This document shows, piece after piece, positions 12,732 to 21,005 of a stretch of 64,000 bases of DNA (positions within the stretch are counted from its first letter, which is position 1; each line of letters begins with the position of its first letter). The position numbers and the translations under genes were made by a program. Origin of the DNA: Pseudomonas fluorescens. GTDB lineage: Bacteria; Pseudomonadota; Gammaproteobacteria; Pseudomonadales; Pseudomonadaceae. The notes below the pieces were generated by a model. That model saw only the letters and a list, made by a program, of their open reading frames with translations, did not search any database and was not told the DNA's origin. The stretch is taken from the NCBI RefSeq assembly GCF_902497775.2, contig NZ_OZ024668.1, forward strand, positions 5,502,326 to 5,566,325, given 5' to 3'.

Positions 12732-13406
12732 ATGAGTATCAGGGATTGGCCTGCGGCGGAAAGACCGCGGGAAAAACTGTTACAGCGCGGAGCGGGTAGT
12801 CTATCGGATGCTGAGCTTCTGGCTGTGTTTTTACGGACAGGTGTCGCGGGCAAGAGCGCGGTTGATCTGGCCCGCCATCTGTTGAAGCGATTTGGCGGCT
12901 TGAGGTATCTGCTGGAAGCCGATCAAGCGGCATTTCAGCGTGAAATCGGGCTAGGGCCTGCAAAATTTACCCAGTTGCAAGCTGTAATGGAAATCGGGCG
13001 GCGGCACCTGGCTGAAACCATCGTTCGCGATCCGGCACTGCAAAGTCCCCTTGAGGTGCGTCGATACCTCAAATCCATGCTTCGACATGAAAAGAGCGAA
13101 GTATTCGGCTGCCTTTTCCTCGATACAAAGCATCGGCCGCTCGGCTTTGAGGTGTTGTTCCGTGGCTCGATCAATAGTGCCAGTGTCTATCCCCGCGAGG
13201 TCATCAAGCGCGCTTTGGCGAACAATGCTGCGGCGTTGATCCTCTGCCACAACCACCCTTCGGGGGTCAGCGAGCCCAGCGATGCCGACCGGGTGCTGAC
13301 CCGGCGCCTGACCAAGGCGCTGGATATGATCGAAGTGCGCGTGCTCGACCACTTTGTCATCGGCGACGGTGAGCCGCTGTCGATGGCCGAGCACGGCTGG
13401 CTCTAG
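12732..13406 (+). CDS. radC: RadC family JAMM-domain protein
   Basis: Protein of 224 residues with an N-terminal helix-hairpin-helix-like UPF0758 region ([18 protein letters not shown]) and a C-terminal JAB/MPN metalloprotease-like domain. The HxHx10D metal motif is intact as His173, His175 and Asp186 in [14 protein letters not shown]. Despite the name, a role in DNA repair is doubtful; the biochemical role is unknown. It is divergent from coaBC, with a 133-base shared gap, and overlaps the 3' end of the convergent binding-protein gene by 4 bases. Confidence 0.93.
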   Translation: MSIRDWPAAERPREKLLQRGAGSLSDAELLAVFLRTGVAGKSAVDLARHLLKRFGGLRYLLEADQAAFQREIGLGPAKFTQLQAVMEIGRRHLAETIVRDPALQSPLEVRRYLKSMLRHEKSEVFGCLFLDTKHRPLGFEVLFRGSINSASVYPREVIKRALANNAAALILCHNHPSGVSEPSDADRVLTRRLTKALDMIEVRVLDHFVIGDGEPLSMAEHGWL

Positions 13407-14992
13407 CGCGAGGTGCTGACCCCGGCAAAGTCCTGGCGGCCGAATGGGCTGACCTGGTAACCCTGGACATCCTTGCGCGCCAGCACGGCAGCGGTCGGGT
13501 GGGCCAGGGGCAGCCACAAGGCCTGTTGCTGGATCAGCGTCTGGGCCTGCTGGTACAGGCGGCTGCGCACGCTCTGGTCGTTGGTGGTCTTGCCGGCGCT
13601 AATCAACTGGTCGAGGCGCTGATCGCAGTAGCGGGCGAAGTTGGTCCCGGACTTGACTGCAGCGCAGGAAAACTGCGGGCTGAGGAAGTTGTCCGGGTCG
13701 CCGCTGTCGCCGGCCCAGCCCATGAACAGCAGGTCGTGCTCGCCGGCCTTGGCCCGGCGGATCAGCTCGCCCCATTCGATCACGCGGATCTCGGCCTTGA
13801 TGCCGATCTTGCCCAGGTCGGCCTGCAGCAATTGCGCGCCAAGGCTGGGGTTGGGGTTGAGCAGGCTGCCTTGCGGGCGGGTCCAGATGGTGGTGCTGAA
13901 GCCATCCTTGAGGCCGGCCTTGGCCAGCAGCGCCTGGGCCTTGTCGAGGTTGGCCGGGTAGCCGGGCAGGTCCTTGGCGTAGCTCCAGGTGTTGGGCGGG
14001 TACGGGCCATTGGCGGCGACGGCGGTGTCCTCGAAAACGGCCTTGAGGTAGCTGGCCTTGTCGAAGGCGAGGTTGATGGCCTGACGCACTTCCGGCTTGT
14101 CCAGCGGTGCATGTTGACTATTGATGGCGACGAAAGCGGTCATGAAGGCTTCGGTCTTTTCCACTTTCAATGTCGGGTCTTCAGTGGCCGCGGCGATATC
14201 CAGCGGTTTCGGCGAGAGGGCAATCTGGCACTCGTTGCGCTTGAGTTTTTGCAGGCGCACGTTGGCGTCCGGGGTGATAGCGAAGATCAGTGGGTCGATA
14301 CCCGGCTTGCCGGCAAAGTAGTCCGGGTTGGCCCGGTAGCGGATGACTGCGTCCTTCTGGAAACGATTGAACACAAATGGCCCGGTGCCGATCGGCTGGC
14401 TGTTGAGCTTCTCCGGTGTGCCGGCCTTGAGCAACTGGTCGGCGTACTCGGCGGAGTAGATCGAGGCAAAGCCCATGCTCAGGGTGGCCAGGAAGGTGGC
14501 GTCGGGGTGATCGAGGGTAAAGCGCACGGTTAGCGGGTCGACGGCCTCGATCTGTTTGATCAGGCTTGGCAACTGCAGCGACTGGGCGTGGGGGTAGCCG
14601 CGCTGGGCGATCTTGTGCCAGGAATGGGCGGGGTAGAGCATGCGCTGGAAGCTGAACAGCACGTCGTCAGCATCCAGTGTGCGGCCGGGCTTGAAGTAGC
14701 CGGTGCTGTGGAATTTCACCCCCGGGCGCAACTTGAATTCGTAAATCAGGCCGTCTGGCGACACCGTCCAGCTTTCGGCCAGGCTCGGTACCACCTGGCC
14801 CTGGCGCGCGTCGAACCCGACCAGGCTGTTCATCAACACATCAGCCGAGGCATTGGTGGTGGTCAGCGAGTTGTACTGGACCACGTCGAAGCCTTCGGGG
14901 CTGGCTTCGGTGCACACACTCAGCGCAGCCGCCTGGGCGAAAGCCGGGCCGAGCAAGGTGGCGAACAACAGGGGTAGAACGGCAGCGCGCAT
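13403..14992 (-). CDS. ABC-type peptide-binding protein, SBP_bac_5
   Basis: Periplasmic extracytoplasmic solute-binding protein of 529 residues. A signal peptide ([20 protein letters not shown], cleavage near residue 21) is followed by the SBP_bac_5 fold with [25 protein letters not shown] and a dipeptide-type binding core. It resembles DppA-like proteins. No permease or ATPase gene adjoins it, so it must work with a transporter encoded elsewhere or act as an orphan receptor. An AAGGA ribosome site precedes the ATG. Substrate (peptide or other) is unknown. Confidence 0.88.
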   Translation of the reverse strand: MRAAVLPLLFATLLGPAFAQAAALSVCTEASPEGFDVVQYNSLTTTNASADVLMNSLVGFDARQGQVVPSLAESWTVSPDGLIYEFKLRPGVKFHSTGYFKPGRTLDADDVLFSFQRMLYPAHSWHKIAQRGYPHAQSLQLPSLIKQIEAVDPLTVRFTLDHPDATFLATLSMGFASIYSAEYADQLLKAGTPEKLNSQPIGTGPFVFNRFQKDAVIRYRANPDYFAGKPGIDPLIFAITPDANVRLQKLKRNECQIALSPKPLDIAAATEDPTLKVEKTEAFMTAFVAINSQHAPLDKPEVRQAINLAFDKASYLKAVFEDTAVAANGPYPPNTWSYAKDLPGYPANLDKAQALLAKAGLKDGFSTTIWTRPQGSLLNPNPSLGAQLLQADLGKIGIKAEIRVIEWGELIRRAKAGEHDLLFMGWAGDSGDPDNFLSPQFSCAAVKSGTNFARYCDQRLDQLISAGKTTNDQSVRSRLYQQAQTLIQQQALWLPLAHPTAAVLARKDVQGYQVSPFGRQDFAGVSTSR

Positions 14993-15177
14993 GGGGATTC
15001 CTTGGCTGATCGATGGCCCATCTGCCAGTGCAGTCTGGAAAAGTCCTACCCTAGTGTGCTGTGAGACAAATGACCATATCCTTTTTTGCCGATCGGGCGA
15101 CGGACGGTCGACAGCCGGCCGGGCCAGTGGTTATGCTGCTCCGGCGTGTCGAACAGCGAGTCAAAGCACATCTTCTG
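14993..15177. other. Intergenic segment upstream of rpmB promoter
   Basis: No convincing gene. Short open frames here lack ribosome sites and codon character. It must hold the promoter of the binding-protein gene on the minus strand, which I cannot place with confidence. Confidence 0.5.
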
Positions 15178-15206
15178 TTGTTGTGCTCTGGTCTTTCTGG
15201 TATAAA
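15178..15206 (+). promoter_or_regulatory. Sigma-70 promoter of rpmBG
   Basis: TTGTTG (-35) and TATAAA (-10) separated by exactly 17 bases. The start site would fall near 15213, giving a leader of about 140 bases. Confidence 0.7.
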
Positions 15207-15310
15207 GCAGCGCTCTTTTCTAGGGGCTCGGCTTGTCGCATCTGCTGACCGAGTCGATAAGACCCTGAAGAAACACGGCGCCTGGCGCCAAAGACTGAGA
15301 GATTAAGCGG

Positions 15311-15329
15311 CCAACCCATGCCGGGTTGG
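15311..15329 (+). promoter_or_regulatory. Hairpin in rpmB leader
   Basis: CCAACCC and GGGTTGG form a perfect 7-bp stem with a five-base loop, 25 bases before the rpmB start. Candidate element for feedback control of the ribosomal protein genes. Confidence 0.45.
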
Positions 15330-15354
15330 GCATGTGGTTTTAGAGGGCTGAGGC

Positions 15355-15591
15355 ATGTCGAGAGTCTGTCAAGTTACCGGTAAGGGTCCGGTAACCGGGA
15401 ATAACATTTCCCACGCAAACAACAAAACCCGTCGTCGTTTCCTGCCGAACCTGCAGCATCATCGCTTCTGGGTCGAGTCCGAGAAGCGTTTCGTGCGTCT
15501 GCGCGTATCTGCCAAAGGCATGCGCATCATCGACAAGCGCGGCATTGATGCCGTTCTGGTCGACATTCGCCGTAACGGCGCTAAGGTCTAA
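15355..15591 (+). CDS. rpmB: 50S ribosomal protein L28
   Basis: Ribosomal protein of 78 residues with the diagnostic [23 protein letters not shown] start. It is translated from a long, structured leader and is followed 11 bases later by rpmG, the universal pairing in this group. Confidence 0.98.
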   Translation: MSRVCQVTGKGPVTGNNISHANNKTRRRFLPNLQHHRFWVESEKRFVRLRVSAKGMRIIDKRGIDAVLVDIRRNGAKV

Positions 15592-15602
15592 GGGAGAGAA
15601 TC

Positions 15603-15758
15603 ATGCGTGAATTGATCCGTCTGGTGTCGACCGCTAATACCGGCCACTTCTACACCACCGACAAGAACAAGCGCACCACTCCGGACAAAATCGAAATCAA
15701 AAAATTCGATCCGGTTGTTCGCAAGCACGTGATCTACAAGGAAGCCAAGATCAAGTAA
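15603..15758 (+). CDS. rpmG: 50S ribosomal protein L33
   Basis: Small ribosomal protein of 51 residues, reading [19 protein letters not shown] at the start and ending in VIYKEAKIK. It lacks the CxxC pairs of zinc-type L33, so it is the zinc-independent form. GGGAGAG ribosome site directly upstream; terminator directly downstream. Confidence 0.98.
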   Translation: MRELIRLVSTANTGHFYTTDKNKRTTPDKIEIKKFDPVVRKHVIYKEAKIK

Positions 15759-15773
15759 TTGATCCGGCTGACG

Positions 15774-15812
15774 AAAAAAGGGCCCGTATCTCAGGATACG
15801 GGCCCTTTTTTT
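15774..15812 (+). terminator. Intrinsic terminator of rpmBG
   Basis: GGGCCCGTATC/GATACGGGCCC stem with a four-base loop, A-run before and T-run after; bidirectional with the convergent gene. Confidence 0.95.
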
Positions 15813-15826
15813 ATGTCGCTATGTAA

Positions 15827-16030
15827 TCAGCTGAAGTGGAACGACTGGATGACGCCGTCATCATTGGCGATGACATGGATACGGCTCGAGTCGTATTCGC
15901 GGGTGGAGAATTCACGTGCACCGACCACGCGAGCGCGGCCGGTCAGTTCACTGATGTAGGCCTTGGCGGCAGGCACATAGCGAGTGCCGACAAGGTGATT
16001 GATCTGTTGCAGGGCTTCTTCGTTGGTCAT
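15827..16030 (-). CDS. I78-family peptidase inhibitor-like small protein
   Basis: Protein of 67 residues. Its central and C-terminal part (GRARVVGAREFSTREYDSSR then IHVIANDDGVIQSFHF) follows the pattern of the I78 (Elastase_inhibitor) family, in which a short strand pair carries an arginine and ends in a Dxx-I. The start at 16030 has a strong GAAGGAAG ribosome site; an open extension to 16102 does not. There is no signal peptide, unlike many family members, so it appears to be cytoplasmic. It lies downstream of the cupin gene on the same strand. Confidence 0.65.
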   Translation of the reverse strand: MTNEEALQQINHLVGTRYVPAAKAYISELTGRARVVGAREFSTREYDSSRIHVIANDDGVIQSFHFS

Positions 16031-16113
16031 GGCGTTGCTTCCTTCGATTGATTGAATGCCCGGTTGGGCAACGCCATGCTCCGTTGAATGAGTGCTGCTC
16101 AAGCGGTAGTTAT

Positions 16114-16473
16114 TTATTTCTGCTCGAACATCACATAGATCTTACGGCACGGCTCCAGCACTTCCCAGGTGCCCTTGAAGCCTGCCGGGATCACGAAGCG
16201 GTCGCCAGCGCGCAAGGTTTTGGCCTCGCCGTCCTCGTCGCGAAGCACCGAGACGCCTTGAACGATCTCGCAATACTCATGTTCGGTGTAATTGACGGTC
16301 CATTGCCCGGCCGCGCCTTCCCAGACGCCCGCATGAAACTGCGAGCACGGGCTGGAGTAGTGGTTGAAGACCGCCTGCTCCGGGTCGCCCTTGAGCACCT
16401 TTTCGGCGGCGGGGCGGTAGCGCTCGGCTTCGGTCAGTACCTGGGCAAAATCGATGATCTGGTTAATGCGCAT
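16114..16473 (-). CDS. Small cupin-domain protein
   Basis: Single-domain cupin of 119 residues of the Cupin_3 (DUF861) type. The EHEYCEIVQG segment and the GDRFVIPAGFKGTWEV segment give the two conserved cupin motifs. Family members include ureidoglycine aminohydrolase-like proteins, but the substrate here is unknown. It is divergent from the second aldehyde dehydrogenase gene, as small cupins often are in polyamine and amino-aldehyde loci. Function not assigned. Confidence 0.8.
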   Translation of the reverse strand: MRINQIIDFAQVLTEAERYRPAAEKVLKGDPEQAVFNHYSSPCSQFHAGVWEGAAGQWTVNYTEHEYCEIVQGVSVLRDEDGEAKTLRAGDRFVIPAGFKGTWEVLEPCRKIYVMFEQK

Positions 16474-16672
16474 GGTCGGGTCCCCTTTTTGTTGTTTAAT
16501 AAAATGAACATCAGTAGGTGTTTGGTGTGATTATGTCAAATATATTGAAAATTAGGGCGCCGGTGGTTTAGGGTGGCAGGTGCCTGTGCGCCTTTGTCGC
16601 CCAGCCAGAATTTTCGACAGTGCCCCCAAGCCCTCGTGCGGCACTGCACCTTAACAAGAGGAGGAGTTTCGT

Positions 16673-18166
16673 ATGACCACCCTGACTCGTGCGGACTGGG
16701 AACAGCGTGCCCAGCAACTGAAGATCGAAGGCCGTGCTTTCATCAATGGTGAATACACTGCTGCCGTTTCCGGCGCCACATTCGAGTGCCTCAGCCCGGT
16801 CGACGGACGCCTCCTGGCGCAGATCGCCAGCTGCGACGAGGCCGATGCCCAGCGCGCCGTGGAAAACGCCCGTGCCACCTTCGCCTCCGGCGTCTGGTCG
16901 CGCCTGGCCCCGGCCAAGCGTAAAGCCACCATGATTCGTTTCGCCGGCCTGCTCAAGAAGAACGTCGAAGAGCTGGCCCTGCTGGAAACCCTGGACATGG
17001 GCAAGCCGATCAGCGACTCGCTGAACATCGACGTGCCTGGTGCCGCCCAGGCCCTGAGCTGGAACGGTGAAGCGATCGACAAGATCTACGACGAAGTCGC
17101 CGCTACCCCACATGATCAGCTGGGTCTGGTAACCCGCGAGCCGGTGGGCGTGGTTGCTGCCATCGTGCCGTGGAACTTCCCGCTGCTGATGGCCTGCTGG
17201 AAGCTCGGCCCGGCCTTGGCCACCGGTAACTCGGTGGTGCTCAAGCCTTCGGAAAAATCGCCACTGACTGCCATCCGTATCGCCCAACTGGCGATCGAGG
17301 CCGGTATCCCTGCCGGTGTCCTGAACGTGCTGCCAGGTTACGGCCACACTGTGGGCAAGGCCCTGGCCCTGCACATGGATGTCGATACCCTGGTGTTCAC
17401 CGGTTCGACCAAGATCGCCAAGCAGCTGATGATCTACGCGGGCGAGTCGAACATGAAGCGCGTCTGGCTGGAAGCCGGCGGCAAGAGCCCGAACATCGTC
17501 TTCGCTGACGCTCCGGACCTCAACGCTGCTGCCGAATCTGCAGCCAGCGCCATCGCCTTCAACCAGGGCGAAGTCTGCACCGCAGGTTCACGCCTGTTGG
17601 TCGAGCGTTCGATCAAGGACAAGTTCCTGCCGCTGGTGCTCGAAGCACTGAAGGCCTGGAAGCCTGGCAACCCGCTGGACCCAGCCACCACCGTCGGTGC
17701 CCTGGTCGATACCCAGCAAATGAACACCGTACTGTCCTACATCGACGCCGGTCACAGCGATGGCGCCAAGCTGCTGGTGGGCGGCAAGCGCATTCTCGAA
17801 GAAACCGGTGGCACCTATGTCGAACCGACCATCTTCGACGGCGTGACCAATGCCATGAAGATCGCCCAGGAAGAGATCTTCGGCCCGGTGCTGTCGGTCA
17901 TCACCTTCGACACCACCGAAGAGGCGATCAACATCGCCAACGACACCCCGTACGGCCTGGCTGCCGGTGTGTGGACCGCTGACATCTCCAAGGCGCACCT
18001 GACCGCCAAGGCCCTGCGTGCCGGTAGCGTGTGGGTCAACCAGTACGATGGCGGCGACATGACCGCACCGTTCGGCGGCTTCAAGCAGTCGGGCAACGGT
18101 CGTGACAAGTCGCTGCATGCGCTGGACAAGTACACCGAGCTGAAAGCGACCTGGATCAAGCTGTAA
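16673..18166 (+). CDS. kauB: Aldehyde dehydrogenase, KauB/PuuC paralogue
   Basis: Aldehyde dehydrogenase of 497 residues, collinear without gaps with the gene at 16 and about four-fifths identical by eye. Catalytic Cys302 lies in GEVCTAGSR and the base in WLEAGGKSPN. In Pseudomonas, KauB-type enzymes oxidise 4-guanidinobutyraldehyde, 4-aminobutyraldehyde and related compounds. A strong GAGGAGG ribosome site precedes the ATG, unlike the weaker site of the first copy. The 200-base upstream region is AT-rich; I could not fit a convincing promoter. Substrate range inferred from the family. Confidence 0.9.
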   Translation: MTTLTRADWEQRAQQLKIEGRAFINGEYTAAVSGATFECLSPVDGRLLAQIASCDEADAQRAVENARATFASGVWSRLAPAKRKATMIRFAGLLKKNVEELALLETLDMGKPISDSLNIDVPGAAQALSWNGEAIDKIYDEVAATPHDQLGLVTREPVGVVAAIVPWNFPLLMACWKLGPALATGNSVVLKPSEKSPLTAIRIAQLAIEAGIPAGVLNVLPGYGHTVGKALALHMDVDTLVFTGSTKIAKQLMIYAGESNMKRVWLEAGGKSPNIVFADAPDLNAAAESAASAIAFNQGEVCTAGSRLLVERSIKDKFLPLVLEALKAWKPGNPLDPATTVGALVDTQQMNTVLSYIDAGHSDGAKLLVGGKRILEETGGTYVEPTIFDGVTNAMKIAQEEIFGPVLSVITFDTTEEAINIANDTPYGLAAGVWTADISKAHLTAKALRAGSVWVNQYDGGDMTAPFGGFKQSGNGRDKSLHALDKYTELKATWIKL

Positions 18167-18180
18167 ATCCAGGCGGACCT

Positions 18181-18237
18181 GTCGCGGGGCAAGCCCTCTT
18201 CCACAGTGTGGGAGCGGGCTTGCCCCGCGATTTTTTT
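18181..18237. repeat. REP palindrome pair
   Basis: Inverted arms starting GTCGCGGGGCAAGCCC and ending GGGCTTGCCCCGCGA, followed by a T-run. It sits between kauB and the MFS gene and could also terminate transcription. Confidence 0.85.
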
Positions 18238-18252
18238 GGGAGGAAGACGCCG

Positions 18253-19392
18253 ATGCGTTGGGGAACCTACTTTGCCGTGCTGGCAGCCGTGCTCAGTGTC
18301 GGCCTGGCCCTTGGGGTCAGCATGCCGCTGGTTTCGTTGCGCCTGGAGGGCTGGGGTTACGGCAGCTTCGCTATTGGCGTAATGGCGGCGATGCCGGCCA
18401 TTGGCGTGCTGGTCGGTGCCAGCCTGTCCAGCCGCCTGGCTGCGCGTTTCGGCACGCCAGGGCTGATGCGTCTGTGCCTGTGGGCCGGGGCGTTTTCCAT
18501 CGGCTTGCTGGCGCTGCTGCCCAGCTATCCGTTGTGGCTGGCCCTGCGCTTGCTGATCGGGGTGATCCTGACCATCGTCTTCATTCTTGGCGAAAGCTGG
18601 ATCAACCAGCTGGTGGTCGAACAATGGCGCGGCCGGCTGGTGGCGCTGTATGGCAGCAGCTATGCCCTGAGTCAGTTGGCCGGGCCGCTGTTGCTTGGTG
18701 TGGTGGGCTCAAAAGATGACCTGGGCTTCTGGATCGGTGCCGGCCTGCTGATTGCCGCACCGCTGGTGCTGCTCGGCCGCGATGGTGCGCCCAGTGCCGA
18801 AGCCTGCAGCGTGACCTTCGCTGACCTGTTCGGCTTTTGCCGGCGCTTGCCGGTGATCGCCTGGGCTATTGCTCTGTTTGCCGCCTTCGAGGCGATGATT
18901 CTGACCCTGCTGCCGGTCTACTGCCTGCAGCAGGGCTTTACCACGGAAATCGCGCTGTTCATGGTTAGCACCGTCGTAGTGGGTGATGCGCTGCTGCAGC
19001 TGCCGATCGGCGCGCTGGCCGACCGTATGTCACGACGCACGCTGTTCAGTGGTTGTGCCTTGACCCTGCTGGCTTCAAGCCTGGCGATTCCACTGCTGCT
19101 GCAAACACCGCTGATCTGGCCACTGTGGGTGCTGTTCGGCGCCAGTGCCGGCGGCCTGTTCACCTTGTCGCTGGTGCTGATTGGTGAGCGTTACCGCGAC
19201 GACGCGCTGGTGCGTGCCAATGCTCACGTTGCGCAGTTGTGGGGGATTGGTTGCCTGATCGGGCCGCTGGCAGCAGGGGCGGGTAGCCAGTGGGTCAGCG
19301 GGCATGCGCTGCCGCTGTTCATGGCCTTGGGGGCGTTTGGCCTGGTGCTGCTCGCGCGGCGGCCCAATGCCTTTGAGCCAGCGCCAGTCTAG
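18253..19392 (+). CDS. MFS transporter, YcaD-like
   Basis: Major facilitator protein of 379 residues with about 12 hydrophobic segments. The loop ADRMSRRTLFSG between mid-protein helices is the MFS motif A-like sequence, and GESWINQLV in helix 4 is typical of the YcaD/sugar-phosphate-like drug transporter branch. Start at 18253 chosen because GAGGAAG precedes it; the upstream frame runs into the REP element. Substrate unknown. It converges with the phospholipase D gene and overlaps its stop by 4 bases. Confidence 0.85.
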   Translation: MRWGTYFAVLAAVLSVGLALGVSMPLVSLRLEGWGYGSFAIGVMAAMPAIGVLVGASLSSRLAARFGTPGLMRLCLWAGAFSIGLLALLPSYPLWLALRLLIGVILTIVFILGESWINQLVVEQWRGRLVALYGSSYALSQLAGPLLLGVVGSKDDLGFWIGAGLLIAAPLVLLGRDGAPSAEACSVTFADLFGFCRRLPVIAWAIALFAAFEAMILTLLPVYCLQQGFTTEIALFMVSTVVVGDALLQLPIGALADRMSRRTLFSGCALTLLASSLAIPLLLQTPLIWPLWVLFGASAGGLFTLSLVLIGERYRDDALVRANAHVAQLWGIGCLIGPLAAGAGSQWVSGHALPLFMALGAFGLVLLARRPNAFEPAPV

Positions 19393-20948
19393 AGCATCTT
19401 TTCCAGGCCCACGGCCTTGCTGATCCAGGCGTTGAAGCGTCGCCACAAGCCACCGGGTTCGGTGGTCAGGGTGTGCAGGCGGTGGTTGTCTTCGGTCACC
19501 CAGACCAGCTGGCCATCGACCAGTTGCGGCTGATAACTGACCGCCGGGGCCATACCCTGGGCGGCCAGTTCGCGGGTGTATTCCGCCAGCTCCGGGCTGT
19601 CGACCAGCACGCCGACCTCGGTGTTCCACAACACCGAGCGCGGGTCGAAGTTGAACGAGCCGATGAAGGTCTTCTTGCGATCGAAGACGATCGCCTTGCT
19701 GTGCAGGCTGGAGTCGGAGCTGCTGTGAAAACTGAGGCCGCGGCTTGAGCTCGGGTCTCCGGGCTGGCGACGTAGTTCGTACAAGTGCACGCCATGTTCC
19801 AGCAGCGCTTTGCGATAGGGCGCGTAGCCGCCATGCACCGCCGGCACGTCGGTGGCTTCCAGCGAGTTGGTCAGCAATTTCACCGAGACGCCCTTGTCGG
19901 CATGGCTGGTCAGGTAGAGCAGGCCGGACTCGCGGGGCACGAAATACGCCGAGATCAGGATCAGCTCATGCTGGATGTTGTTCAGGTCCGGGGCCAACTG
20001 TTGGGTCATCAGCAGCCGCGGATCCGGCTCATCGCGGGCCAGCACCTTGCTCGGCGCGTCCCAGAGCGCCTGGTTATGGGCCCAGATCAGCTCGTTGCGC
20101 CACACATCCAGGCGTGGCCGGGTCTGATAGGCCATCAACCGGTCATACAGTGCCTTGCGCTTGGTCCGCGCCTCGGCCAGCGACGCCTCCAGGCGCTGGC
20201 GGCTGTCGCGCAGGTCGCGGGCATTGGGCTGGGTGAACAGAAAATCGCCGATCGGCTTGCTCAGGGCGCTGTTCCAGTACTGGTCGAAACTATGCCCCAA
20301 CTGCTCGGCCACCGGGCCGACGCCGAGCAGGTCGATGTCAGTGAAGTTCAGGTTGGGTTCGGCATCGAAATACTCATCACCCAGGTTGCGCCCACCGACG
20401 ATAGCCATGCTGTTGTCCACCAGCCACAGCTTGTTGTGCATGCGCCGATGCTGCAACGACAGGTTGAACAGCCGGCCCATGGCCCGGGTCATGCCGGTAC
20501 TGCGGCCAAGGTGCAGCGGGTTGAACACGCGTATGTGGATATTCGGATGTGCAGCCAGGGTGCCGATCAGTTCGTCGAGGCCATCGCTGGTGGTGTCGTC
20601 GAGCAGAATGCGAACGCGCACACCCCGGTCGGCAGCCTGGAGCAGTTCGTGCACCAGCGCACGGGTGCTGAGGCCATCGTGGACGATGTAGTACTGCAGG
20701 TCGATGCTCGACTGGGCATTGCGGATCAGCTCGGCGCGGGCGCGAAACGCTTCATTGCTGTTGGGCAGCAGGCGAAACCCGGAGCGCCCGTCGTAGGCCG
20801 AGGCCTGGCGCTGCACCGAACGGCCGAAAGCCGAGTCGCTGGCCGGCAGGGCCTGGCTGACTTCCCGTGGCTGGCTGACACTGGCACAGCCACTCAGGCC
20901 GAGCAGTAGCGACAGCAGTAGTGGCAGCACCCGCTGGCTTTTCAACAA
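19389..20948 (-). CDS. Phospholipase D family lipoprotein, ClsC-like
   Basis: Protein of 519 residues with a lipoprotein signal (LLLGLSGC, modified Cys21) and two HKD phosphodiesterase motifs, HNKLWLVDNSMAIVGGRN starting at His171 and HSKAIVFDRKKTFIGSFN near residue 415. Enzymes of this kind transfer phosphatidyl groups, for example cardiolipin synthase ClsC/YmdC. Lipid attachment places it at the cell envelope on the periplasmic side, which is not typical of ClsA. Substrate therefore uncertain. No operon partner is visible. Confidence 0.88.
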   Translation of the reverse strand: MLKSQRVLPLLLSLLLGLSGCASVSQPREVSQALPASDSAFGRSVQRQASAYDGRSGFRLLPNSNEAFRARAELIRNAQSSIDLQYYIVHDGLSTRALVHELLQAADRGVRVRILLDDTTSDGLDELIGTLAAHPNIHIRVFNPLHLGRSTGMTRAMGRLFNLSLQHRRMHNKLWLVDNSMAIVGGRNLGDEYFDAEPNLNFTDIDLLGVGPVAEQLGHSFDQYWNSALSKPIGDFLFTQPNARDLRDSRQRLEASLAEARTKRKALYDRLMAYQTRPRLDVWRNELIWAHNQALWDAPSKVLARDEPDPRLLMTQQLAPDLNNIQHELILISAYFVPRESGLLYLTSHADKGVSVKLLTNSLEATDVPAVHGGYAPYRKALLEHGVHLYELRRQPGDPSSSRGLSFHSSSDSSLHSKAIVFDRKKTFIGSFNFDPRSVLWNTEVGVLVDSPELAEYTRELAAQGMAPAVSYQPQLVDGQLVWVTEDNHRLHTLTTEPGGLWRRFNAWISKAVGLEKML

Positions 20949-21005
20949 AATTCGTCCTGTTACAACTGAGGCGTATGGATATTGACCGCGAGCGGCGGCG
21001 CAAAG

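Noticed and set aside
15061..15306. 81-codon frame upstream of rpmB
   Set aside because: Spans the rpmB promoter, no ribosome site and no recognisable domain.
16576..16592. TGGCAGGTGCCTGTGC resembling a sigma-54 promoter before kauB
   Set aside because: The GG-to-GC distance is one base too long.
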